Source: Zhengitettix transpicula (taxonomy: Eukaryota; Arthropoda; Insecta; Orthoptera; Tetrigidae). Taken from it: a DNA stretch of 64,000 bases. How positions within the stretch are numbered: the first letter of the stretch is position 1; every line of letters begins with the position of its first letter. The DNA lies in contig CM073591.1 in assembly GCA_037074705.1 (NCBI GenBank), forward strand, positions 6,254,087-6,318,086. Reading direction: 5' to 3'. The notes under the pieces are model-generated. The model was not told the DNA's origin, searched no databases, and saw only the letters and a program-made list of their open reading frames with translations. Made by a program: the position numbers and the translations under genes. Shown piece after piece: positions 49,285 through 62,200 of this stretch.

Positions 49285-52200
49285 CCTCTCAAAACAGGCC
49301 TTGTGGTAACCTCAGTTAAAAAAAATAGTGAGAGGAGAAGGAATCCCCAAAGGTAGCCTCCTCCAGAGCTCTCTGGGAATGTTCACCTGCGAGAGAGTAG
49401 CCCTCGCAGGCTTGCTTAAAAATAAAATATGTATTAAAAAAACGTTTTTTTTATAAAGGTGTAGCCACGATCTAATAAATACTACGTACGTAAATAAGGG
49501 GGAATATGTTAGGGTTACAAGGACATTACACAAGGAAGAAATCAGACCCTTCCGCATCCCCCCTTTCAAATCCCTTCCTATGCTATTAAAGGGGAGTTGC
49601 CCTAAGTGGATTGATTACCCTCATGTAGCCTGTTACCCTAAAAAAAAAATAAAGCAAAGAATAAAAAATAATTGTAAGTTGAACTTCACTTCACAAATAA
49701 AACTCCCATTCGTACATCATCTTCTTGTATTGTTGAGAATAAGAAGAAGAAGGTGTAGACAGGCTACATGAGGGAAATCCACATGGTGGCAACTCCCCTT
49801 TAATAACATAGGAAAGGGATTTGAAAGGGCGGATGCGGAAGGGTAGAGGAAGGTAGCCAAGGGTTAACTAGGGCCCCCGGGGCTATGGTTGTAGGATCCT
49901 ACCTGGCATTCGCCTAAAAGTGATGCAGGGAAAACCCCCAGAAAAACCTGCAGCAGGTATGGCTATTTGGTACTTGTCCCACGCCCTTCCCTGGATGGCG
50001 GGAGAGGGGTTTGCTGTGGGGACGCAGCTTTTCCCTCGCCGTGCCTCGACCCGTTCAGGATGGCAGCTGGCCGACTGTTCTAATAGGAACAGCGGACAAC
50101 TCTTACCCCTGTATGCCCCAAGGTCTGCGACCCCGGGAATATTCACCTCTCAGAACAGGTTTCGGCTTGTGGGAACCTTAGTTCAAAACACCAGACAGAG
50201 AGGAGGAGGCGTCCCCAAACGTAGTTTAATTTATCGTAAATAAATATATATAGATTTCCGACTCCAAACTTGCACTGGCCGACTCCGGGACTCCCCCGTC
50301 CATCGCACGCATGAGTCGCCCCTTGACGCTCGCTGGCCCTGGCAGAGCCCCCGCGTGACAACTGCTTCGATTCCCGCCCAGTGCTAAATTGTTCCATCCT
50401 TGACACGTTCAATTAAAGATATTAATAAACTTTTGTCACCGTCTCTTATCTTAATTCCTGCCGCCATGTTTTCCCCCTGGCGCGTCTTTGCCCCTCAGCT
50501 GTTCATCTGCGGAGCCTCGGCGCCTACTTAATTCTCAACATTGTCCTGCTCACTAATTGCTTCCTGATTACTTTTTTTTTCTTCTTTCGTCCTAACACTC
50601 GCCCTGCCTTTTGTCCTTGTTCTTGTCGCGTCCGGTGCAACCAAGTGGGGGTTTGAGGGATGGAGGGGGGGGGGAAGGAAGTTCACAATGGCGGACGGAC
50701 CCGCGGTGACGTCGTCATCTTCTTCTCCTTGATAAATCAAATTCAACGTGTGTTACTTATACAAATCTACATCCGTGGAGTATCCTTGCTACTTGCGACT
50801 GGGAAACAAACACTGTGGGGGGGTGAGACGCGTCTACAACCCTCAGCGTTCGGGAGTGGAAATGTTCAAACAGGTCTAAAACGCCCGACATTAGAGTCGG
50901 ATAAATATTTTTTTAAGGGTCAAAGAGATTGATAGCGGTTCTCCCGATGTTATCTCAGTATAATTTCAACCCATTAAACCGTGAGAAAGGAGCACCCTTA
51001 GGGGTGGGGGTGAGGAGGGGCGTTACATGAAAAAAACGCGAATACAACCGAGATTGGAGTCTAATCCAGGGTTATGGATGTCGCCGAGTTCCATTATGAC
51101 ATTCAAATTGCCCTTAACCCCCAAGGGCAGGGGTGGAAATTTGTAATTAATTCTATTATAAACTATCATGTTTCTAAAAACTTGCTTAGTTCGAAATTTT
51201 TAGAGCCGCGGATTTTTTAATAGACTTAACGAGACCTGAGGAGGTTCTCATAAATTAGGGACGTGAAACTATTGAGAATGTTTTCTTATTATTATTTAAA
51301 TTAATAATAAATTTATAACTAAACAGGTGGATGTTTTCATTTATTTAAGGACCGTTGAAAGATTTGATCATTTCTAAGCATTTTTTTTGGGGACCAGGCT
51401 ACGTGGTGGCAACTCCCCTTTAATAGCATAGGAAGGGATTTGAAAGCGGGGATGCGGAAGGGTAGAGGAAGGTAGCCAAGGGTTGACTAGGGGCCCCCGG
51501 GCTATGGTTTAAGGATCCTACCCGTCATTCGCCTAAAAGTGATGCCGGGAAAACCCTAGAAAAACCTGCATCGGGTAGTTCGGGAATTGGGTACTTGTCC
51601 CACGCCCTTCCGTGGATGGCGGGAGAGGAGTTTGACCAGTTTAGGAGGCAGCTGGCCGACTATTCCAATAGGAACAGCGGACAACTCTTACCGTATGCCC
51701 CAAGGTCTACGACCGTCCGGAACATACACCTCTCAGAACAGGCCTCAGCATGTGGGAACCTTAGTTCAATAAACCAGAGAGAGGACGAGGCATCCCCAAA
51801 GATAGCCTCCTCCAGAGCATTCAATGTGTTATATATCATAGTTTATGAGAAATTAGGAAGCAGCCAAGGGTTAACTAGGGGCGCCCGGGCTATGGTTTTA
51901 AGGATCCTACCCGGGCATTCGCCTTAAAGTGATGCCGGGAAAACCCCAGAAAAACCTGCATCGGGTAGGTCGGGCATTTGGTACTTGTCCCACGCCTTTC
52001 CGTGGATAGCGGGAGAGGAGAGTTTGCTGTGGGGACGCAGCATTCCCTTCTCCGTGGCTCGACCAGCTTAGGAGGCAGCTGCCCGATTGTTCCAATGGGA
52101 ACAGAGAACAACTCTTACCGTATGCCCACAAGGTCTGTGACTCCCAAAACATAAACGACTCAGAACAGGCTTCGGCTTGTGGGAACCTTAGTTAAAAAAA

Positions 52201-55200
52201 ATCAGAGAGGAGGAGGCATCCCCACGAAGGTAGCCTCCGCCAGAGCTCTCTGGGATGGTTCACCTGCGAGGGAATGCTCTCGCAGGCATATTTATTAAAG
52301 GAATCACCACCAATTGGAAACAGTTTACACACTACAGACAGACAGACAGACAGACAGGGAGAGAGAAATTAATGAATCAAGATAAGTTTCAGAGATGTTA
52401 CACATTAAACGTGATGTTAAAACGAAGACTGACAAAGTTTCTCTTCCGAAGCTGCTCGCTGAGCGCGGGCAGGGTTGACGGTCGTCCGCTCAGGGCACGG
52501 GCGCTCGTCGCACGGGTTAGGCCCTGTTTATTCCCTGGTTAAAAGCTCCGTTGTAATTTTAATACTGGTAAATATTCAAACTAAAGGGCAAGAACGTTGC
52601 GATGACGTCACGGTCCACGAGGAGGATAGTGACACGTTGTCGTAGACTTTGGCAGCACCGCGGAGGACCCCGGCCGTGACACCCCGTGTGCTCGCTCCGT
52701 GTGGTCACACACACACACACACACGTTGGTAAGTGTCACGTCTTGCAGGTTCCTCCCGTGGGAGTCGCAGAGGTCGAGTCTTTGGTTACAGGCGCAGGAG
52801 CGTTCACTTCCGGTCCTCGCCTTATCGCGTCGCCAAACTTCCTGCGCGCACGAGCAAACAACGACGACTGCCAACTAGTAACTCACACACACACACACGT
52901 GACGCAAGCTTGGTTAATAGGCGACGTTGTCGAACATCCGGCCCGTCAGCAACCTAACCTAACCTAACCTCGTGCACTGTGCTTCATGTATCCGGCTCCC
53001 TTGGCTGTAGCTGCACCCTGCAAGGTTATGTCGCCGCCTCTCCGCAAACAGGAATTCAATTTCCGCAATCACGTCGCGTTCCTCGCTCCAAGTTGCTCCT
53101 CGCGCTGGGATTCGCTCGCGGAAAATACAGGAACGTCCTTATTAGGAGGCTCATTCAGGATGTAAACAAAACTTGTCAGTCAAGAGTCGCATTCACACAG
53201 TGGCATAATTATTTTTTTTAGGGTACAAGGCTACATGAGGCTAATCCACATGGTGGTGACTCCCCTTTAATAGCATACGAAGGGATCTGAAAGGGGGGAT
53301 GCAGAAAGGTAGAGGAAGGTAGCCAAGGGTTAACTAGGGGCGCCCCGGGCTATGGTTTTAAGGAACCTACCCGGCAATTCACTTTAAAGTGATGGAGGGA
53401 AAACCCCAGAAAAACCTGTATCTGGTAGGTCGGGTATTGGGTACTTGTCCCACGCCCTTCCCTGGATGGCGGGAAGAGGAGTTTGACCAGTTTAGGAGGC
53501 ACCTGGCTGACTATTCCAATAGGAACAGCGGACAACTCGTACCGTATGCCCCAAGGTCGGCGACCCCGGAACATGCACCCCTCAAAACAGCCCTGGGTAT
53601 GTGGGAACCTTAGTTCATAAAACCAGAGAGAGGAGGAGGCATCCCCAAAGGTAGCCTCCTCCAGAGCATTCAAAGTGTTATATATCATAGTTTATGAGAA
53701 ATTAGGAAGGGTAGAGGAGGCAGCCAAGGGTTAACTAGGGGACCCCCGGGCTACCGTTTAAGGATCCTACCAGGCATTCGCCTTAAAGTGATGCAGGGAA
53801 AACCCTAGAAAAACCTGCATCGGGTAGGTCGGGCATTGGCTACTTGTCCCACGCCCTTCCCTGGATGGCGGGAGAAGAGTTTGCTGTGGGGACGCAGCAT
53901 TCTCTTCTCCGTACCTCGACCAGTTTCGGAGGCAGCTGGCCGACTGTTTCAATGGGAATAGCGGACAACTCTTTCCGTATGCCCCAAAGTCTGCGACCCC
54001 GGAACATACACCTCTCAAACAGGCCTCAGCTTGTGGGAACCTTAGTTCAAAAACGGAGAGAGGAGGAGGCAGCCCCTTCCTGTCTCTCCTATAAGGTTCC
54101 TGCCTGCGAGAGAATAGCCCTCGCAGACAGCTTTGATACTGCCAATGACATATTATTATTGTACCGGTCCTTTTATGTGACATGTCGAAACACCGGGATC
54201 GTGATTAATTAATTCTTGCAAAACTCCTAATATTGATGCCTTATACATTTTAGTAATCTATTTAATATTGATTATTATTATTATTATTTGATTATTTATT
54301 ATTTACTATTCGACTGTCGTCGTTGCCCTACGCGGCGTTGCCCGGGTCTTCGGCTGTTTCTATAAGCCACGGGAAAAGAAAATTAGTGAAGAAGTGATTT
54401 AACCTAACCCTGTATGTCCCTAATTACGTCATCAGCGTCTGTTGTTGTCTTTCTGTCACTAGTAGTTTATATTAGTCTCTGGAGGTAACGCGCAAGACTT
54501 AGCAAATGCTCGTTTGGCGAGGATTCTCTCGCAGGCAGTCCTTGAGAGGGCTGTTCTCTCGCAGGCAAAACCTTGTAGGAGAGATACGAAGGGGCTACCT
54601 TTGGGGATGCCTCCTCCTCTCTCCGTCTTTGAACTAAGGTTTCCACAAGCCGAGGCCTGTTCTGAGAGGTGTATGTTCCGGGCGTCACAGACCTTGGGGC
54701 ATACGGTAAGAGTTGTTCTCTGTTCCCATTGGAACAGTCGGCCAGCTGCCTCCTAAACTGGTCGAGGCATGGAGAAGGGAATGCTGCGTCCCCACAGCAA
54801 ACTCCTCTCCCGCTATCCACGGAAGGGGCGTGGGACAAGTACCCAATGCCCGACCTACCCGATGCAGGTTTTTCTAGGGTTTTCCCGGCATCACTTTAAG
54901 GCGAATGCCCGGGTAGGATCCTTAAACCATAGCCCGGGGCCCCTAGTTATCCCTTGGCTACCTTCCTCTACCATTCCGCACCCCCCCCTTTCAAATCCCT
55001 TCCTATGCTATTAAAGGGGAGTTGCCACTATGTGGATTACCCTCATGTAGCCTGTCTACACCCCCAAAAAAAATGCTCGTTTTCCCTTTGCCCAAGTTAC
55101 GCTGCAGAACTTCCCCCCACACAGGGAAACACCGCCATGGACAGGTACTTCTGCTTGTGGATCCTGGGAGGAAGCTGCTAGTGTAGACTCTGTCTCTCTC

Positions 55201-58200
55201 TGCTGCTGTCGGTCCATTAGCGTCCACACACGTGATGGAGACACGCGTGGCCAGTGTGACGGTTTCTATTCTTCCAGGACCCCTGCCTGCAGAGGGTCAA
55301 CGACTTAGGGGAGGGGAAATAGCAGCGTCGAGGGAGGAAAGGAGACAAAACACAGCCGTGAGGCTGGGCCATACTCTCATGAAGCCGTGTACTCATGTCC
55401 ACTCACACATACACACACAGATGGAGAAAAGAAGGATGTGACTAACTAACGTAGTAGAGCACTTTACAGGCATACGTTTACAGTTGTACGGCATTTCTGT
55501 TGGAACAGTCGGCCAGCTGCCTCCTAAACTGCCCGAGGCGCCGATCAGCCAATACCTTTGTTGCCTACCCTCAGGTGATTCCAAAACCGTAACAGCCATT
55601 GGCCACAGTTCTCAATCACTCGAAGGAAGCCTGTGAGAGCATTCTCTCGCAGGTGAACCTTCCCAGAGAGAGCTGGGGATGCCTTCTCGTCTCTCCGGTT
55701 TTTTTCAATTGAGGTTCCCTCAAGCCGAGGCCTATTTTGAGAGGTGGCATGTTCAGGGACTGCAGAGCTTGGGCATACGGTACGAGTTGTCCGCTGTTCC
55801 CATTGCAATAGTTGGCCAGCTGCCTCTTAAACTGGCAGAGGCACTGCGTCCCCACAGCAAACGCCGCTCTCCCGTCACCCAGGGAAGGGCATGATCCAAA
55901 TACCTACTGACCGACCTACCTGATGCAGGATTCCTAGGGTTTGTCCTACATCACTTTTAGGCGAATTGTCGGGGCCCTGGTTGACCCTTGTCTACCTTCC
56001 TCTACCCTTCCGCATACCCGCCTTTCAAATCCCTATTAAAGGGGGGTTGCCACCACGTGGATCACCCTGTTTCTAAAAACATCAGCCACTACTTAGTGCA
56101 AAAAACAAGAGAGAGAGAGAGAGAGAGGAGGAGGCGTCCCCATAGGCAGCCCTCTCTGTCTCTGCAGAGGGAGAACAACTCTCACAGGCTGTTATTAGTT
56201 TTGTTTCATTTTTTATAAAAAAATAATTATTTAAATATCAGCTGCTGTAATCTGCAACGTGTTTCATTAAGCCGATAATTATAGGTCAATGACCGAGTGA
56301 AAGTCTTCTCTATTGTAACCCTGGGGGCGTAAACATTCAAGAAGATGCCGTCGGAACACAATTATCAGGAAATGAGCAACGCTGAGGAAATAACACACAT
56401 ACGTGCACGAGGTAATCGACAGACGGACGTTGACAGGCCCAGGGTGGGAAAGGCCTAGCGACGAAGGCTTCCTAGAATGCAATAATGGAGCCTCATCAAT
56501 CAAGGCGGGGATCGATTTTCTCTGCCCGTCCGTCAGGGAAAACTCTCCCATCGCCTCGTCCGTGCTTCATCACAGGCCACTATTTACATCTGCTCGTTGA
56601 CACACGACCGTCGCCATCTTGACTGCTGCTGCAGCGCTTCGCCGGCAGGATCCCTAACAACATCCTCTTCCACATGGATTATACAAAGAAAAAAAAACCC
56701 TCAAATGTAGCGAATGTTAACGAATTAGGGTAGAAAATCCGTCCACCGGACAGGGAAGCGAACAACCCCCAAGAACCAGGATCTCCGTCACACCGTCCTC
56801 TGCCTTCAGTGATACTGATCAGTGAATAAAGTCTTCTCGGGGCTCCTGAGCGAGTAACGTTCACTGCCTGTAGTCTTGTAGCAACAGTGTGTCTGGTCTT
56901 CATTCACGACCTCCTTGTCATCAGGTGACTTGTAGTTGTTCAGCGCTAGCGCGTGCCTCGTCACGTGACCCCCGTCCCACCTTGCTTATTAGATTACAAG
57001 GCCTCTTTATGTGAGTTCATCCACATCCAGGAGCAACAATCAAAGCTCAACAACTATGAAAACTTTCAGATTTTTCTCTCCTCATCCCTTTAATTCCCTT
57101 TCATAACCACCCCTGAGGTTTTATTGAAAGCATTGCATTTTTTTTAGGGCAACAGGCTACATGAGGGTGATCCACATTGGGCAACTCCCCTTTAATAGCA
57201 TAGGAAGGGATTTGAAAGAGGGGATGCGGAAGGGTAGAGGAAGGTAGCCAAGGGTTAACTAGGGGCCCCCGGGCTATGGTTTAAGGATCCTACCCGGCAT
57301 TCGCCTAAAGAAATGCAGGGAAAACTCTAGAAAAACCTAAATCAGGTAGGTCGGGCATTGGGTACTTGTCCCACGCCCTTCCGATAGCGGTAAAGGAGTT
57401 TGCAGTGGGGACGCAGCATTCCCTTCTCCGTGGCTCGACCAGTTTAGGAGGCAGCTGGCCGACTATTCCAATGGGAATAGAGGACAACTCTTACCGTATG
57501 CCCAAGGTCTGTGACCCCGAACATACACCTCTTAGAACAGGCGGAGGTGCCTCGGCTTGTGTGGGAACCTTAGTTCAAAAACGGAGAAAGGAAAAGGCAT
57601 CCCCAAAGGTAGCCCCTTCGTATCTCTCCTACAAGGTTCTGCCTGCGAGAGAACATCCCTCACAAGCTTCTCTTGAAAGCATTGCATATGTTCCTGAGTA
57701 ATTTAACCCATATACAATTTATTTCAGCTGTGACAAGATCTTCAAAACATGGCTGAGTGATCTTCACGTCTTTCTTTCCGCGTAGAGTTTTCCTACTTAG
57801 CGTCAGTTTGGTTTATCTTGTCGTCTGTTTCTTTTTAAAATTGTTTTGGTTTCCCTTGTGACCAGAGCTATTCCCCCACCCCCCCTCCCTCTGTCATTTG
57901 ATGACTCAGTCGCGTTATCGTGCTGTTGAGTTTCGCAGTCTTCCCGTTATCTTTTGTGTCCTCCATCCGGACGCAGAGGAGGCTGTGACTCGTCTTTATG
58001 ACCTTACTCTTGGCGAAGCTGGGTTAATATTTGTCGCTGCTATCGTCGTAAGATAACACAGCATCTTATCGGGAGTCCGCCGTTAGGGATTAGCGGCTGA
58101 TTCCTACAAAACCTTGAGGATTTTATTTAAAAGTCTGACCTGTCGACGCCGTGGGGGGGGGGGGGGGATCTTGTGGTAATATCGGCTATGCTGCCTCTGA

Positions 58201-59136
58201 CGAGGCTTGAGACGCAATCACACGGTGCCTGCCCTTTACTTAATCCTGAGGTGAAATTTCGATTCGGCGTACCTCAATGCTCAGTCTTAGACCCATTCTT
58301 AAATGAATTACTTGTGTATCCAGAAAGATAAAACTGTTTTATGTGGATATAACAACCATGTATGTATTTTAAAGGAACACCACTGTACTCGGTTAATGGT
58401 TTTAACAGAGAACCATTGCAAAATAAAGCTCCCTACAGATGCATTTTAGCAAATTTTGTATTTTACAACCTTTATGTTATGGACAAATGACGTATAACTC
58501 TTTGCTATTAATCAGTAGACTCGTGACAAGGCTTGAGACACAATCACACGGTGCCTGCCTGCCCTTTACTTAATCCTGAGGTGAAATTTCGATTCTGCGT
58601 ACCTCAAGGTTCTGTCTTAGACCCATTCTTAAATGAATTACTTGTGTATCCAGAAAGATAAAACTGTTTTATGTGGATATAACAACCATGTATGTATTTT
58701 AAAGGAACACCACTGTACTCGGTTAATGGTTTTAACAGAGAACCAATGCAAAATAAAGCTCTGTACAGTTACATTTTACCAAATTTGGTATTTTATAACC
58801 ATTATGTTACAGACAAATGCTGTTAATGAACAGGCTCGTGTTGTAGCAATTAAACAGACTCCTTAACTGACTGTCAGAAACATGTCAAGAAGAAATCGAA
58901 TAATTCAGTGCACTCGCTGTAATATCCTAAATAAATTCTCTGAAATTTTAAATTATTTGCTTAATTTACACCTGTGACTTCAGAACGCTGCTGATAAGTG
59001 ACATAAATGTACTGATTACATTTTCTTAATTTATTAATTATTTTTAACTAAATGGACTTATTGTTCAATTACAATTTTCAGAATTTCTTTTATATACCAT
59101 AGAATTTTTAAAATAATGACAATAATTATTCATACA

Positions 59137-59214
<78 letters not shown>

Positions 59215-62200
59215 GGTATACAAAATCTTGCTCAATTGACAATAATTCACGTTATACACACGTAACACGTATATCATATCAATTACTCATTTCACAAATT
59301 CCGGTTAACTGATTATTCTGTGTGTATAATTAGATTTACATTATTTTATAACAACATGTTTCTATGGCTTTAAAATTTAATGATTTTCATAATACTGGAA
59401 AAATCAATCTTATCATTACACATTTTAAAAATAAATTATGTCTAATTAGAAATATTTAGTTTTAAGGCAGAATTTTTTTTATTAATTAAATTAACAACGC
59501 TTCACCACTTACGTTGTGACTTCATCAGGTTCAAGTCATTCTATAACGACAGTCGTGGCCCGAAATTAAATAATAAAGAACATTGTTAATTTAATTAATA
59601 AATAATTTTTTTCTGACTTAAACTTGGCTGATGTTTATTTATTTATTAGTTTTCTCAATAGTGAGGACATATATTTATCATTATTAATTAATTCAGGCAA
59701 TACAAACTGTATATAAAATAATGACATGTGTTCTCACACTCATCGTAGTCCATTAAACAATAAAGAATAACACTATTGAGATCAATGTTATTCTAATTGA
59801 ATGTATCATTAACTCGACATTTTATCCAGTTAAATTTTCTTAAATGTAAACTACCAGTGTATAAAAGGACTGAATTCATGTGGTAATCCAAGGTCGTGGT
59901 TCGTATGAAATCCATTATAAAACATGGAATTAACTTATTCACACATCGTCAAATTATTGCTTCATTAAGTGCTTCATAAAACGAGCTATTAATCAGATTA
60001 TTAATTACATTACAAGTTGAAATAGAACTATTAAGATGGTCACGTGTTTTAATTTCAGTACATTTGTTTGGTAGCTTTTGGCTAACTTGCCATAATCTTC
60101 TTTAGAAATTTAATAAATCAGTTAATTATCCTTTTACAGACACTTTATCTTTATTTATAGAGTTACGACGTTTCGATACATGTTCGTATCTTTTTCAGGT
60201 ATTATCCTAAAGACGATATATTTACAAATGTGTTATCATAATGGACTACATTTGTAAATATCTCGTCTTTAGGAAAAATACCTGAAGAAGATACGAACAT
60301 GTATCAAAACATCATAACTCTATAAATAAAAATAAAGTGTCTGTAAAAAGGTCATTAACTGATTTATTAATTAAAAAACAGACATTAAATAAAAACTTTC
60401 AACCTATGAATTTTAAATTACAACAATATAACAGTTTAGAATTCAAGTGTTCCACAACATGTCGATCGGTCAACTATGAAGTACACTGTACGGATTATGT
60501 TCAAAATTGTTGTATTGTTCTAATTTAAATTTTTTAGGATGATTATGGCAAGTTAGCCAAATATATTGGAAATAATATGAAAGACAGCCAAATACAGACA
60601 AAAGCGGTGATGATGTAAACACCACACAACGTTTCTGGGATCCTTGTTACCTTTCTTCAGGTGCAGAAAAACACAAGAGCCTAGAGTGACACAACTGCAC
60701 TAGCCGAGGCCAGTTTTGCCAACTGACCGGTGAAGTTGTGTCGCTCTAGGGACTTCTTAGTACCTGAAAAAAGGAACGAGGATCCCAGAAACATTGTGTG
60801 GTATTTATATTATAACTTCTTCTGTCTGTATTTGGCTGTCTTTCGTATTATTAATTTCCAATCATACGTAAAATTTTTTCATTTCAAACATATTGAAATT
60901 AAAAAAAGGTTTATATCAACTTCCAACTATCAACATCTAGTGGTCAACCAACTTTAGAACACAATCAATGGATGCACAAATGTAAACAGTGATGTGCTAC
61001 CCACAATTCCTAGTGTTAATTCAATCAAACAGGTGTAACATGGCAGTGGCAAAGCAAAGCAATTGTGCACATGTTGTCCAATGAGTGTACTAGGTGGTGC
61101 CACAGTCAGCAGCGGGTTTCTGTTGTATGGAGCCTAAACAAAGGCCAGTTGAAGCCACACTCCACCGACGCCTCCTTCACACAGACAGAGCGATGAAAGC
61201 CTCGCTCGGTCAGGTGGAACCCAACTAGAATCTGTGTGGTACTACCACATTCACTCTGGTCCCGTACGCAAAACTTTGACAATCATCATAACATATTGTT
61301 TACAAGGTTAAAAGAAATGACAGATACTGCAATCAAACCTTTTCTAATATGTCTAACCTACTTCTTGCCATGTTTATGAGCCTGATTATGAAAACACTGT
61401 ATTTTTATTGAAATGTGATCAGTATTACTTCATTTTCTCCCCACAACATTGAACTAATCCTTCTTTGAATGTGTTCTTAAATCTAATATATTGTTTTGGG
61501 ACTTACAGGTGTCTTTCCTTTTCTTTTAAAACTATATCGTCCTTATTTGTCCTTGTCCTTGATAGAAAGATCCTTTTATCTTCTTCTTCAACATCAGACT
61601 TTTTTCTTCTTCTATTTAACTGATGTATTTATCTGTCCTTTAAAAATATTTAATTTGCATTTTGATCTCATGATATAAATTATATACAGATTTTTCACCC
61701 AAAAAAATGTGTGTGCACCTTGTAATAATCACTTTTGAATTATTGATCAACTTTATATCCAGATTCATTTCATTTGAATATGGGTACACATACTCAATCA
61801 ATTATTTTAGTCTCCTTTGATAAATCAATTTATTATACAACAACTCTCACCGTTAACAAAGCAACCTAAAACTAAACAAAGATCAACCAACCCAAATATA
61901 TAAATCCCTGTTCTTGTTATTAGTATCAAGTTTAAATGTAATAAATTCATCACAACCTGAATGGGGTTGCAATAGAGGATCAATATTGCAGGTTAATTTT
62001 TATGAATGTTCTAATTTTTTATTTTATTAAAATATATTTTTGATGTGTTTTTGCTGATTTATGAAATTCTTTTTTTTGTATTTAAATCATATGGTCCTTA
62101 ATTTTTTGTGTTTGATAAAATTTATTTATTCCATTAGTCCTGGAAGTGAGGAAACAGGACATGTCAGTACATAGAATTACAATATAATTATTAGAAGCTG

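Noticed and set aside
53767..54183. Recurrent open frames of 70-140 codons in REP1 copies (for example with YGKSCPLFPLEQSASC)
   Set aside because: The frame is broken at different places in different copies and matches no protein I know; similarity is explained by shared DNA.
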